Source: Lacunisphaera sp. (GTDB lineage: Bacteria > Verrucomicrobiota > Verrucomicrobiia > Opitutales > Opitutaceae). Taken from it: a DNA stretch of 64,000 nt. Each line of letters begins with the position of its first letter. Within the stretch, counting starts at the first letter, position 1. Under the pieces are notes generated by a model. It saw nothing but the letters and a program-made list of their open reading frames with translations. It was not told where the DNA came from and made no database searches. Shown piece by piece: positions 39,569-48,173 of the stretch. Both the position numbers and the translations under genes were made by a program. The stretch covers positions 1 to 64,000 of the forward strand of contig SIBQ01000005.1 of the NCBI GenBank assembly GCA_009695095.1. The letters are read 5' to 3'.

Positions 39569-40174
39569 GTGCTGTTCGGTGCGGTTTTCGCCGTCTCCGC
39601 CTGCAGTGCACGGGGGGAGCAGGCCTCGCAAGCGCCCGCCGCCGTAATTGCCCTGCGAGAAGGAGGGAAGGCAACAGGCGAGATTTGGGCCAAGGTTCTG
39701 TTTAGGCAGCAATCCCCAGGGCGCCCGGATTTGACGTCAAGGACCAGCGTGACCAGGTTTCTGGAAATGGATGGATGGGGGATCACGGCGGTTGATGCCT
39801 CGGGCATCCGGGCGCACCCCGACCGAATTGCGGGCCTGATTATTGCCATTACCGACGGGACTGCTCCGGACGCCCGGGAGATTTTTGAGGGGCGGGAGGA
39901 TTTCTGGCGAAAGCTCGGAGAAAATTACGGACTGAAGCGGCTGAAGAATGGTTATGTGGTTATGATCAGCGATCCGCTGTGGCCGGAGCAGGTTGGGATC
40001 GAGCAAATGGTGAATTTTTCTCAGTCCCAGTTCGGTGACAAGGGGGTGGAAATAGCCCGTCAGGCCTACGAGCATAAGAAACAATTTGCCGAATCATGCA
40101 AAAAACCGGGTCTTGCGATGCGAAGTCAGTCACGCTGCCCGATCTCGGTTTCGTGGGTCAGGCGGGCGTTTTGA
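39569..40174 (+). CDS. Hypothetical protein with lipoprotein-like leader
   Basis: A 201-codon frame from a GTG at 39569. The start VLFGAVFAVSACSARGEQ looks like a short lipoprotein leader (AVSAC). The middle is well-formed protein: VTRFLEMDGWGITAVDASG, LIIAITDGTAPDAREIFEG, EDFWRKLGENYGLKRLKNGY. The last 30 residues, rich in Arg and Ser, look like out-of-frame reading, and a second short frame begins at 40096, so a frameshift near 40090 is possible. Function not recognised. Confidence 0.5.
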   Translation: MLFGAVFAVSACSARGEQASQAPAAVIALREGGKATGEIWAKVLFRQQSPGRPDLTSRTSVTRFLEMDGWGITAVDASGIRAHPDRIAGLIIAITDGTAPDAREIFEGREDFWRKLGENYGLKRLKNGYVVMISDPLWPEQVGIEQMVNFSQSQFGDKGVEIARQAYEHKKQFAESCKKPGLAMRSQSRCPISVSWVRRAF

Positions 40175-40263
40175 GCACGGAAATCGAAGTCAGAATTGGC
40201 GAGAAATTCGTCAAGATTCCGTTAGATCAGGTCATCATGCACCCGGAGTTAGTGATAGATTAG
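40096..40263 (+). CDS. Small ORF or displaced C-terminus of the preceding gene
   Basis: Fifty-five codons from ATG read MQKTGSCDAKSVTLPDLGF and STEIEVRIGEKFVKIPLDQV, a good protein-like sequence, whereas the overlapping frame of the gene at 39569 degenerates here. It may be a separate small gene with an overlapping start or the true C-terminus of that gene after a frameshift. No family recognised. Confidence 0.35.
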   Translation: MQKTGSCDAKSVTLPDLGFVGQAGVLSTEIEVRIGEKFVKIPLDQVIMHPELVID

Positions 40264-40331
40264 CGACCCGGGTTAACGGCGGGGCTGCTCGACGGCAATT
40301 CGTCGTTATTGCGCAGCCTGAGTAGGGTGGC

Positions 40332-41027
40332 CTACGCCTTCGCCACGTGCAATGCCACCAGTCCGCCGGTGAGCGGCGTGGCGGTGACCGCGACAAACCC
40401 GGCGCGGCGGATTTCCACCGCCAGCGCGCGGCGGTGGGGAAACTGCTCGATGGAGCCGCCAAGGTATTCGTAGGCGGCGCGGTCGCCGGTCACTACGCCC
40501 GCGATGAGGGGCAGGACCAGCTTGAGGTAGGTGTAGTAGAGCGGCCGCACCCAGAAATGGGGCTGGGAAAATTCCAGCACGAAGAGCGCTCCGCCGGGCC
40601 GGAGCACACGACGAATCTCGCCGAGCGCCTTGGGCCGGTCAGCCATGTTCCGCAGGCCGAAGGCGATCGTGACCGCGTCAAACGACGTCGCGGGCAGGGG
40701 CAGCGCCAGCCCGTCGCCGGGCAAAAACTCGATCGCTGCCCAGCGGGGGCTGCCGGCGCGTTTTTTCACGGCTTCGTCCAGCATCGGTTGGCAAAAATCC
40801 ATGCCCGTCAGCTTTACGCCGGGGGGGAGCCCGTCGGCCAGGGCAAAGACCACGTCGCCGCTGCCCGTGGCCAAGTCGAGCACCGCGCCCGGGTGGGCGT
40901 CGTGGACCGCCCGGACCAGTCGCTGCCGCCAGCAAAAATCCAACCCCCCGCTGAGGAGGTGGTTGGTCAGGTCATAACGCCCGGCTATACGGGCAAACAT
41001 GCTGCTGACAGCCTTTGGATCGGGCAT
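40332..41027 (-). CDS. ubiE: Demethylmenaquinone / ubiquinone methyltransferase
   Basis: A 231-residue SAM methyltransferase of the UbiE/MenG family, which adds the last methyl group in menaquinone synthesis. Family segments are VSSMFARIAGRYDLTNHLLS, VLDLATGSGDVVFALAD (SAM motif I), FDAVTIAFGLRNMADRPKA and VLRPGGALFVLEFSQP. In a lineage without ubiquinone the MenG role is the likely one. It is divergent from the HU/IHF gene; no other men genes adjoin. Confidence 0.93.
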   Translation of the reverse strand: MPDPKAVSSMFARIAGRYDLTNHLLSGGLDFCWRQRLVRAVHDAHPGAVLDLATGSGDVVFALADGLPPGVKLTGMDFCQPMLDEAVKKRAGSPRWAAIEFLPGDGLALPLPATSFDAVTIAFGLRNMADRPKALGEIRRVLRPGGALFVLEFSQPHFWVRPLYYTYLKLVLPLIAGVVTGDRAAYEYLGGSIEQFPHRRALAVEIRRAGFVAVTATPLTGGLVALHVAKA

Positions 41028-41059
41028 GGTTAAGCCCTAGCCTTTGTGTGGCTTTGCGG

Positions 41060-41088
41060 TTGACGCAAGCACTGGGTAGTGAATTATT
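41060..41088 (+). promoter_or_regulatory. Candidate sigma-70 promoter of the HU/IHF gene
   Basis: TTGACG at 41060-41065 is separated by 17 bases from ATTATT at 41083-41088, in the divergent spacer between ubiE and the HU/IHF gene and about 45 bases before its ATG. The -35 is near consensus and the -10 weaker. Confidence 0.4.
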
Positions 41089-41134
41089 TGTGCCTGTAAC
41101 TACCCAAGCCAAAAGTTTTTAACCCACGCCTGCT

Positions 41135-41473
41135 ATGTCGACTAACCTGACCAAACGTGAAATCGTGCTGGAAATCTACGAGAAAACCGGTTTTCCGCAG
41201 AAACAAATTCAGGACACGGTGCAAATGACTCTTGATATCGTCATGGATGCACTGGCGGCGGGCCGCAATGTCGAGTTGCGCAACTTCGGCGTTCTCGAAG
41301 TCCAGATCCGCAAGGCCCGGGTGGGCCGCAACCCGAACAAGCCCGAGACCGAGGTCGTCATTCCTGAGCGCGCCGTCGTCAAGTTCAAGTCGGGCAAGAT
41401 TCTCAAACAGAAGATCAAGCAGCTCAGTCTCGATAAATTGCGCAACAACCCGCCGCCCTCGGCCTCGGCCTGA
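41135..41473 (+). CDS. HU/IHF-family DNA-bending protein
   Basis: A 112-residue nucleoid protein. The helical N-terminus (LTKREIVLEIYEKTGFPQKQ) is followed by VELRNFGVLEVQIRKARVGR and NPNKPETEVVIPERAVVKFK, the beta arm with the intercalating Pro. This is closer to IHF-alpha (RNFGxLxxxxxxxRxGRNP) than to HU. A C-terminal extension of about 15 residues is present. Such proteins bend DNA and assist sigma-54 promoters. hisS starts 24 bases downstream, so the two are probably co-transcribed. Confidence 0.93.
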   Translation: MSTNLTKREIVLEIYEKTGFPQKQIQDTVQMTLDIVMDALAAGRNVELRNFGVLEVQIRKARVGRNPNKPETEVVIPERAVVKFKSGKILKQKIKQLSLDKLRNNPPPSASA

Positions 41474-41497
41474 GCGCGCGCCCAGTCGCAGCGAGGC

Positions 41498-42811
41498 ATG
41501 GCCGGTTTCCAGTCGCTTCCCGGTTTCCGGGATTTCTACCCGGAGGACTTTTCCCGCCGTCAGCATATTTTTAGCGTCTGGCGCCAGGCTGCCTCCGCCT
41601 TCGGTTTTCAGGAATACGACGCCCCGGTCCTCGAACCCCTCGAGCTCTACCAGGCCAAGTCCGGCGACGAGATCGAGGCCCAGCTCTTCAGCTTTAAGGA
41701 CAAGGGTGGCCGCGAGGTTTCGCTCCGGCCGGAAATGACGCCCAGCGTGTGCCGCATGGTCGGCGCTAAAGCCGGCGCACTCAAGCGTCCGATCAAGTGG
41801 TTCAGCGTCGCGGAGTATTACCGCTACGAGCGCGCCCAGAAGGGCCGGCTCCGCGCCTTCCACCAGCTCAATGCCGATATCTTCGGCGAGCCGAGCCCAG
41901 AGGCCGAGATTGAGCTCATCGCGCTGCTCATCCAGTGCCTTGCCGGCTTCGGGCTGACCAGGGACGATTTCTTAATCCGGCTAAGCGACCGCGACCTCTG
42001 GTTTTTCTACCTTGAGGCACTCGGCTTCAACGAGGCGCAGGCCCGGGCCCTGCTCGTCGCGATCGACCGCCACGAGAAAATGGGTGACGACGCCTTCAAG
42101 GGTTACGCCGAGGGCCATGGCGCGCTGCCGGCGGGCTCAAAGGACAAAATCCTCGCCTTCCTTAAAATCAAGAGCCTCGACCAGCTCGAAGCCGCGCTCG
42201 CTACCTTCAAATCGGGAAAACTCGCCGCGCGGCTGGCCGACTGGCGCAAGGTGCTCGCCGGCGTCTCCGCGATGGGCCTGGCGGATTTCATCGCCGTCGA
42301 TCTCGCCGTGGTTCGCGGTCTGGCATACTACACGGGTTTCGTGTTCGAGGCCTATGATCGCAGGGGCGACCTTCGCGCTCTCGCCGGCGGCGGCCGCTAC
42401 AACGACCTCGTCAAGAAACTCGGCGGCCCGGACCTGCCGGCCGTGGGCTTTGCCATGGGGGATGTCACCACCGGCCTGCTGCTGGCCCAGCGCGGCCTGA
42501 CCCCGAATTTCATCAGCGCCCCCGACATCTACGCCATTCTCGGCGGCAAGGTGGAGCGGTTGGTGGCCCTGGCCGACATCCACGCGCTGCGCGCCGCGGG
42601 CTTTCGGGTTGAGTATCCGTTCAAGGACCTGGCTTTCGGCAAGCAATTTAAGGCCGCGGCCGAATCCGGGGCGAAACTCGCGCTGATCTACGGCAGCGAG
42701 GAACTCACCAAGGGTGTGGTGAAGATCCGCGACATGGCGGGCCGGGCCCAGCGCGAGGTGCCGCGCGACCAAGTAGTGGCTCTCGTCCGCGATCTTTTGT
42801 CGGGGCACTGA
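41498..42811 (+). CDS. hisS: Histidyl-tRNA synthetase
   Basis: A 437-residue class II synthetase. Motif 2 is SLRPEMTPSVCRMV and FSVAEYYRYERAQKGRLRAF; the histidine-specific motif HisA is RGLAYYTGFVFE and motif 3 lies in AGGGRYNDLVKKLGG with AVGFAMGDVT. The C-terminal anticodon-binding domain (ALRAAGFRVEYPFKDLAFGK) is present. ATG at 41498 starts MAGFQSLPGFRDFYPEDF. It follows the HU/IHF gene closely. The sequence resembles the two-state HisS/HisZ group; the complete histidine motifs argue for a real synthetase. Confidence 0.95.
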   Translation: MAGFQSLPGFRDFYPEDFSRRQHIFSVWRQAASAFGFQEYDAPVLEPLELYQAKSGDEIEAQLFSFKDKGGREVSLRPEMTPSVCRMVGAKAGALKRPIKWFSVAEYYRYERAQKGRLRAFHQLNADIFGEPSPEAEIELIALLIQCLAGFGLTRDDFLIRLSDRDLWFFYLEALGFNEAQARALLVAIDRHEKMGDDAFKGYAEGHGALPAGSKDKILAFLKIKSLDQLEAALATFKSGKLAARLADWRKVLAGVSAMGLADFIAVDLAVVRGLAYYTGFVFEAYDRRGDLRALAGGGRYNDLVKKLGGPDLPAVGFAMGDVTTGLLLAQRGLTPNFISAPDIYAILGGKVERLVALADIHALRAAGFRVEYPFKDLAFGKQFKAAAESGAKLALIYGSEELTKGVVKIRDMAGRAQREVPRDQVVALVRDLLSGH

Positions 42812-42823
42812 AAGCCGATCCGG

Positions 42824-42919
42824 GTCATCCTGAGCCCCGCGAAGGATCTCGTATCGGCGATTTAAAGATGGATGCAAAACCAGCCTGCCGGCTAGACTTC
42901 GCTCCACTCAGAATGACAT
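42824..42919. repeat. GTCATCCTGAG...AATGAC-type palindromic repeat
   Basis: GTCATCCTGAGCCCCGCGAA at 42824 and the reverse complement of GCTCCACTCAGAATGACAT ending at 42919 form imperfect arms about 95 bases apart. This is a familiar intergenic repeat type in many phyla (general knowledge). Its last bases, GACATG, supply the first possible ATG of the hydrolase gene. Confidence 0.65.
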
Positions 42920-43715
42920 GCCTAAAATGCAGGAATTAGTTTTAAGCCTCTGCCGCATCGCCGTGCTGCTCCTAGTCGCCTATGTCGCCGGGGCCGTCTG
43001 GGCGCATTTCGAGGCGCCGGGCATGATTTTTCCCAGGCCGCCGGTCACCTACGAGCTGACGCCCGATTATCTCCAGCTGACCGCGCCCGACGGCGTGAAA
43101 CTGGCGGCGCGTCACTGGCCAAACTCCACGGCGAAATACACGATGCTCTACTTTCACGGCAACTACGAGCAGCTCGGCAGCGTCAACGACCACCTCGCGC
43201 AGTTTGTCGCGGCCGGCTATGCCGTCTTTGCGGTGGATTACCACGGTTACGGGCGCAGCGGCGGCACGCCCTCCGAGGCCGGACTCTACGCCGATGCGGA
43301 GACTGCCTACGACTACTTGCGTACGAAGCTCGGGGTACCCGCGGAGCGGATCGTCATCTTCGGCTACTCCCTCGGCGCGGGGCCCGGGGTGGAGCTGGCC
43401 CGGCGCCACCCGGCGGCGGGCCTGGTGATGCAGGGAGCGTTTGTCAGCGCCTACCGCGTGCTGACGCGCATCCCGCTCTTCCCGGGCGACATTTTTGTGA
43501 ACATCGCCAAGGTGCCCGAACTGAAGCTGCCGATCCTGGTCATCCACGGCACGGCGGACGAGGTCGTGCCGTTCTGGCATAGCGAGAAACTTTACTCGGC
43601 CATCCTGGCGCCGAAGTCCCGGCTCTTCGTGGCTGGTGGAACCCACGCGGGCCTGGCGGATTTCACCGGCCCGCGCTACTGGGAGGAACTGAAGAAATTC
43701 ACGAATTCGCTGTAG
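42918..43715 (+). CDS. Membrane-anchored alpha/beta hydrolase
   Basis: A 265-residue serine hydrolase. The N-terminus has one membrane helix (LCRIAVLLLVAYVAGAVWA). The oxyanion-type segment is YFHGNYEQLGSVNDH; the catalytic Ser is in GYSLGAGPG, Asp in HGTADEVVPF and His in GGTHAGLADF. The family resembles the BEM46/ABHD13-like hydrolases. The annotated ATG lies inside an intergenic repeat; a second ATG nine bases on (42927, MQELVLSLC) may be the real start. Palindromic repeats flank the gene on both sides. Substrate unknown. Confidence 0.8.
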   Translation: MPKMQELVLSLCRIAVLLLVAYVAGAVWAHFEAPGMIFPRPPVTYELTPDYLQLTAPDGVKLAARHWPNSTAKYTMLYFHGNYEQLGSVNDHLAQFVAAGYAVFAVDYHGYGRSGGTPSEAGLYADAETAYDYLRTKLGVPAERIVIFGYSLGAGPGVELARRHPAAGLVMQGAFVSAYRVLTRIPLFPGDIFVNIAKVPELKLPILVIHGTADEVVPFWHSEKLYSAILAPKSRLFVAGGTHAGLADFTGPRYWEELKKFTNSL

Positions 43716-43728
43716 GGCGGGTAATGTC

Positions 43729-43837
43729 CTGATTTGTCATTGCGAGAAGTCCCGCTCTGCGGGACAACGAAGCAATCTATCTGGTTGGATCGCCACGATG
43801 CGCTGCGCGCACCTCGCGATGACATGTCAAATCAGGA
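43729..43837. repeat. TGTCATTGCGAG-type palindromic repeat
   Basis: CCTGATTTG at 43729 pairs perfectly with CAAATCAGG ending at 43837. Inside lie TCATTGCGAG, a CCCGC-GCGGG stem and GATGACATG, the pattern of a well-known dispersed repeat in bacteria. It lies in the convergent spacer between the hydrolase and the M13 peptidase, 13 bases from the latter's stop. Confidence 0.65.
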
Positions 43838-43849
43838 TGCCTCCAACCC

Positions 43850-45856
43850 TCACCAGATCGGCGGCCAGCTTTCCTTGTCGGGCGGGCAGTCGAACGCCGC
43901 GCGGAACTCCGGGAAATTGGCGACCGGGCCGATCACGCGCCAGCGAGTGGGGCTGTGCACGTTGCTGGTCACCTGCAGCCGGACCTGCTCGGGCCGCTGG
44001 TTGGTGCGCCAGCCTTGGGCAAACGCGATGAAGAATCGCTGGTCGGGCGTGAACCCGTCGGCGGGCGCCAGCTTTTTCCCAACCGTCGCGAGCTTGAAGG
44101 CCTCGTAGGCCACGCGCAGCCCGCCGATGTCGGCGATGTTCTCGCCGAGCGTCTGGTGGCCGTTGATGTGGAGCCCCGGCAGCGGCTCAAAGGCGTCGTA
44201 TTGCTTTGCGACGATCTCCGCTCGCTCCTGAAACCTCTTGGCGTCCTCCTCGGTCCACCAGCTCTTGAGGTTGCCCTCGAAGTCATATTGGCGGCCCTGG
44301 TCGTCGAAGCCGTGCGTCAACTCGTGACCGATGGTCGAGGCGAGCGCGCCATAGTTGGTGGCGTCATCGGCCTTCTCGTCAAAGAACGGCGGCTGCAGGA
44401 TGCCGGCCGGGAAGCACATTTCATTGAGCGTCGGCTCGTAGTAGGCGTTGTTGGTCTGCGGCGTCATGAGCCAGTCGCTGCGGTCGACCGGCTTCCCGAG
44501 CTTGGCCAGCTGGCGCTGCAGCTCGAACGCCGCCGCGGCAATCACGTTACCGACGTAGGATTCGCGGGTGAGTGCCAGCTTGGAATAATCCCGCCACTGG
44601 TCGGGATAGCCGACCTTGCTGTGCATGGTGTCGAGTTTCCTGTAGGCCTGCGTCTTGGTCGCCTCACTCATCCACGCCGCGCCCTGGATGTGGTTGCGCA
44701 TGGCCTGAAGGTGGAACTTCACCATGACCAGCGCGCGCTCCTTGGCCGCCGGGCTGAAGGTCGTCCGTACGTAGAGCTGGCCGAGATCCTCGCCGATGGC
44801 GTTGTCCGCCGCGGCCATCACGCGCTTCCACCGGGGCTTCAACTCGGTCGTGCCGGACAGTTTCTTGCCGTAGAAGACAAAGCGTTCATCCACGAAGGCA
44901 TGACCGAGGTAGGCGGCCGTCTGGCGGAGCAGATGCCAGCGCAGGTAGGCGCGCCAGCTGTCCAGCGACTCGCTCTGCAGCAGGCCGCCCAGCGTGGTGA
45001 AGAACTCCGGCTGGCCGACCAGCACGGTCTTTTCGGCGGCGGGAAGCTGCAGTTGAGCCAGGAATCCTTCCCACGCAAAGTCCGGCGCGAGCTTCGCCAG
45101 CGCCGAGCGCTCGAACTTGTTGTAATTTTTCTCCGGGTCCCGGCGCTCGACCAGGGTGCGCGAGGCCTTCGCGATCTTGGTCTCCAGCGCCATGATAGCG
45201 TCCGCCGAGCTTTTCGCGGCGGCAGGGGTGTCGCCCGCGAGCTCTAGCATCTTCGCGACATGGCTGGTATATGCTTGGCGGATGTCCTCGGCCTCGGGTC
45301 CAGCGCGGAAATAGTAGTCGCGCTCCGGCAGACCGAGCCCGCCCTGCGCAAACGCACCGGTCATCTTCGTCGTGTCCTTGTCGTCAATCTGCACGCCGAA
45401 GCCAAAGGCGGCATCGAGGCCATGCGCCTGCATTTTTCCAATAACCGTCATGAGGTCGGCGGGCGTCTTGCTTGCGGCGATGCTTTGCAGCCAGGTCGCG
45501 AGCGGCGCGAGGCCGGCCTTCTCGATCGCAGTCTCGTCCATGCCGGCGGCGTAGAAATCGCCGACACGCTTGGCCACGCTGCCCTTGGGGCCCCCGGTCT
45601 GGGCGGATGTCTCCAGGATGCTCTTCAGGATCGCGAAATTCCGCTCGTCAATCTCCTGGTTTACCCCGTAGGAGGCGTATTCCCCGGGGATCGGGAACGA
45701 GCTGAACGCGCCGTTGGCGTAGTTGTAGAAGTCCTCGCCAGGCGAAGCCTTAAGGTCGATGTAGGCGCGGTCAACGCCCACGATGAGCGGGCCCGGCTGG
45801 GCAGGCAGACTGCAGCAGGCGGCCAGAGCCGCCGCGAGGGGGATGAGGGATTTCAT
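43850..45856 (-). CDS. M13-family (neprilysin-like) zinc metallopeptidase
   Basis: A 668-residue secreted or lipid-anchored endopeptidase. The leader is MKSLIPLAAALAACCSLPAQ. The zinc site is IGHELTHGFDDQGRQYD near residue 510, with the third ligand in GENIADIGGLRVAYEA near 568. The substrate-binding NNAYYEPTLNEMCFPAGILQ and the terminal CPPDKESWPPIW, close to the usual CxMW end, are present. Bacterial M13 enzymes degrade peptides in the periplasm or outside. It is a single gene, convergent with the alpha/beta hydrolase. Confidence 0.93.
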   Translation of the reverse strand: MKSLIPLAAALAACCSLPAQPGPLIVGVDRAYIDLKASPGEDFYNYANGAFSSFPIPGEYASYGVNQEIDERNFAILKSILETSAQTGGPKGSVAKRVGDFYAAGMDETAIEKAGLAPLATWLQSIAASKTPADLMTVIGKMQAHGLDAAFGFGVQIDDKDTTKMTGAFAQGGLGLPERDYYFRAGPEAEDIRQAYTSHVAKMLELAGDTPAAAKSSADAIMALETKIAKASRTLVERRDPEKNYNKFERSALAKLAPDFAWEGFLAQLQLPAAEKTVLVGQPEFFTTLGGLLQSESLDSWRAYLRWHLLRQTAAYLGHAFVDERFVFYGKKLSGTTELKPRWKRVMAAADNAIGEDLGQLYVRTTFSPAAKERALVMVKFHLQAMRNHIQGAAWMSEATKTQAYRKLDTMHSKVGYPDQWRDYSKLALTRESYVGNVIAAAAFELQRQLAKLGKPVDRSDWLMTPQTNNAYYEPTLNEMCFPAGILQPPFFDEKADDATNYGALASTIGHELTHGFDDQGRQYDFEGNLKSWWTEEDAKRFQERAEIVAKQYDAFEPLPGLHINGHQTLGENIADIGGLRVAYEAFKLATVGKKLAPADGFTPDQRFFIAFAQGWRTNQRPEQVRLQVTSNVHSPTRWRVIGPVANFPEFRAAFDCPPDKESWPPIW

Positions 45857-45910
45857 AGGGGAGGGCGTGCGCCGTCATCAGGGTGTCAGGTCAATTCACG
45901 AAGAAGCATT

Positions 45911-45996
45911 CCGCAGATAATGCGGATGCAGACGGATAAAGGCATTATGGTCTGGGTTGGCTCTATATTGTCCGCGTTTATCTGCGTTATCCGCGG
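45911..45996. repeat. Inverted CGCAGATAA / TTATCTGCG repeat between pepO-like gene and cdd
   Basis: CCGCAGATAATGCGGATGC at 45911 and TCCGCGTTTATCTGCG then TTATCCGCGG at 45971-45996 form opposite-sense arms with a shared vocabulary (CGCAGATAA, GCGGATAA). The spacing is irregular, near 8-9 bases, not 7. It is the same paired-inverted layout seen with the heptad arrays. Confidence 0.5.
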
Positions 45997-46014
45997 TCTC
46001 TGCTCATCGGCCAA

Positions 46015-46425
46015 TCAGGCCAGATCCAGCGGTCCGAACGCGCCGGGCAGCAGGGCCGCGATCGACATGTCGATCTGCTCCCGGCCGGCGCAGCAGGATA
46101 CCACGCGCGCCTTCGGGCCGAACTCATAAATCACCTGCCGGCACGCCCCGCAGGGCGCCGTGGCGGTCTTCGTCGGCGTGTAGACCACGACGCACTTCAG
46201 CCGGAGGCGTTTTTCGCCCGCGGCGACCGCGTTGAAGATCGCCGTGCGCTCGGCACAGTTGGTCAGGCCGTGGGAGGCGTTCTCCACGTTGCAGCCGGAA
46301 TAAATCCTGCCGGTCGACGTGAGGATGGCGGCGCCGACGCGGAACATGGAGTAGGGCGCGTAGGCGCGTCCGGCGGCCGTCTTCGCGGCCGCCTTGAGCT
46401 TCTGCAACTGGACGGGGGTGGGCAT
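46015..46425 (-). CDS. cdd: Cytidine deaminase
   Basis: A 136-residue homotetramer-type enzyme that deaminates cytidine and deoxycytidine for pyrimidine salvage. The zinc site is Cys57 and Glu59 in NCAERTAIF with PCGACRQ (Cys92, Cys95). FRVGAAILTSTGRIYSGCNV and ENASHG are the substrate-binding residues. Its ATG overlaps the kbl stop as ATGA, so it is coupled to kbl although the pathways are unrelated. Confidence 0.95.
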   Translation of the reverse strand: MPTPVQLQKLKAAAKTAAGRAYAPYSMFRVGAAILTSTGRIYSGCNVENASHGLTNCAERTAIFNAVAAGEKRLRLKCVVVYTPTKTATAPCGACRQVIYEFGPKARVVSCCAGREQIDMSIAALLPGAFGPLDLA

Positions 46426-47615
46426 CAGAGGCGGAATTCCTGCTTCACTTCGGCGAACTTCTCAATCGCAAACGCGAGATCCTCGCGGCTGTGGGCGGCC
46501 GACACCTGCGTGCGGATGCGGGCCATGCCCTGCGGCACCACCGGGTAGAAAAAGCCGATGACGTAGACGCCCTTCTCCAGCATGCGGGCCGAGACCTTCT
46601 GCGACAGCGTGGCGTCTCCGAGCATAACGGGCACAATGGGATGCGTGCCGGGCCGGATCGTCAGGCCGGCCTTGGTCAGGCCATCGCGGAAATACTTCGT
46701 ATTCGCCTCGAGCTTGTCGCGCAGCGTGGTGGAGGCGCTGAGCATCTCTAGGCACTTGATGGACGCGGCGGCGATGCTGGGGGCGATGGTGTTTGAAAAG
46801 AGGTAGGGCCGGGAGCGCTGGCGCAGCAGCTCGATGATCTCCTTGCGGCCGCTGGTATAGCCGCCGCTGGCGCCGCCGAGCGCCTTGCCGAGCGTGCCAG
46901 TGAACACGTCCACCCGGCCCATCACGCCGCAATGCTCGTGCGTGCCCCGGCCGGTTTTGCCCATGAAGCCGACCGCGTGGCTGTCGTCCACCATCACCAG
47001 TGCGCCATGCTTGTCGGCGAGGTCGCAGATCCCCTTCAGGTTGGCGATGGTGCCGTCCATCGAGAACACGCCGTCGGTGGCGATCAGCTTGAAGCGCGCC
47101 TTGGCCGCGTCGGCCTCCTTCAGCTTCGCCTGCAGGTCGGCGAGGTCGTTGTTCTTGTAGCGGTAGCGCTGCGCCTTGCAGAGCCGCACCCCGTCGATGA
47201 TGGAGGCGTGATTCAGCTCGTCGGAGATGACGGCATCCTCCGCGCCGAGGAGCGTCTCGAACAAGCCGCCGTTGGCGTCGAAGCAGGAGGAGTAGAGGAG
47301 GGTGTCGTCGGTGCCGAGAAACTTGGCCATCGCCGTCTCGAGGTCCTTGTGAATCTGCTGCGTGCCGCAGATGAAGCGCACCGACGCCAGCCCGTAGCCC
47401 CAGCGGTCGAGCGCGGCGTGCGCGGCGGTGATGAGTGCTGGGTTGTCCGCCAGCCCGAGGTAATTGTTGGCACACAGGTTAAGCACCTTTTGGCCCGAGA
47501 CCACGGCGATGTGCGCGGTCTGGTGCGTGGTGATGACCCGCTCGCGCTTGAACAGCCCGGCAGCTTCGATCTCGCCGAGGGTCTTTTTGAGATGCTCAAA
47601 ATACGCGGAATTCAT
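46425..47615 (-). CDS. kbl: Glycine C-acetyltransferase (2-amino-3-ketobutyrate CoA ligase)
   Basis: A 396-residue PLP enzyme that cleaves 2-amino-3-ketobutyrate with CoA to glycine and acetyl-CoA, the second step of threonine breakdown. The ATG at 47615 begins [20 protein letters not shown]. Signatures: [38 protein letters not shown] and the PLP-lysine segment [13 protein letters not shown]. The preceding enzyme, threonine dehydrogenase, should be encoded by the next gene upstream, but that gene is reduced to a remnant (47733-48002). Unless tdh exists elsewhere, substrate must come from another route. Confidence 0.95.
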   Translation of the reverse strand: MNSAYFEHLKKTLGEIEAAGLFKRERVITTHQTAHIAVVSGQKVLNLCANNYLGLADNPALITAAHAALDRWGYGLASVRFICGTQQIHKDLETAMAKFLGTDDTLLYSSCFDANGGLFETLLGAEDAVISDELNHASIIDGVRLCKAQRYRYKNNDLADLQAKLKEADAAKARFKLIATDGVFSMDGTIANLKGICDLADKHGALVMVDDSHAVGFMGKTGRGTHEHCGVMGRVDVFTGTLGKALGGASGGYTSGRKEIIELLRQRSRPYLFSNTIAPSIAAASIKCLEMLSASTTLRDKLEANTKYFRDGLTKAGLTIRPGTHPIVPVMLGDATLSQKVSARMLEKGVYVIGFFYPVVPQGMARIRTQVSAAHSREDLAFAIEKFAEVKQEFRL

Positions 47616-47622
47616 TTTCAGA

Positions 47623-47716
47623 ATAACCACTAATGCACATTAATGGGTCACTAATTATTCCGTCCAAGGCTTGAGTGATTGGACTAGTGTCAAATTAGTG
47701 AAGATTAGTGGTTAAC
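47623..47716. repeat. Inverted AACCACTAAT repeat between kbl and the tdh remnant
   Basis: TAACCACTAATGCACATTAA at 47623 and AAATTAGTGAAGATTAGTGG up to 47716 are opposite-sense arms. The right arm shares an exact 17-mer with the trpB-yicC spacer at 20319. Here too the arms flank the spacer between two genes. Confidence 0.55.
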
Positions 47717-47732
47717 TGTTTGGTCAGGGATC

Positions 47733-48002
47733 TCATTCCCAGTTCAGGATGATCTTCCCGCTCTTCCCCGCGCCCACATCCTCCACCGTGCCGACGTATT
47801 CATGGCCGATGACGAGCGGCAGTTTGATGACTCGCTGGGCCCAGGAGTCCTATTTGTTGATGTGCACATCGGTGCCGCAGATGGACGTCTTCTTGATCTT
47901 GATCAGCACGTCGTTGACGCCGGGCTTGGGCACCGGCACCTCGGTCATGATGAGCCCCGGGCCGGCCGTGGGCTTAACGATGGCGCGCATAGTGGTAGGC
48001 AT
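47733..48002 (-). pseudogene. tdh: L-threonine 3-dehydrogenase remnant: internal deletion plus nonsense codon
   Basis: From an ATG at 48002 the frame reads [40 protein letters not shown] and CGTDVHINK, the start of a zinc-type threonine dehydrogenase (Cys of CGTD). A TAG replaces the Trp codon expected after NK. The frame then continues DSWAQRVIKLPLVIGHEYVG to VEDVG and jumps in frame to AGKSGKIILNWE, which is the C-terminus of the family. About 250 residues between them are missing. It sits upstream of kbl, the normal partner gene. Confidence 0.8.
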
Positions 48003-48173
48003 GATGAGAAGGGCAGGCTGACTGGGGCGGCAGCGTAGTTGCCGGCCCGCCAGAAACAACCCCGAACGCTTTGCACCCAATGCATCCAGTCGGGGTTACC
48101 TGTGGCGGTGGCGGGCCTGATCGCTGTTATCTGACCGTGTTGCCCCGTGACCTATCAATTACTCCGGGCTACT

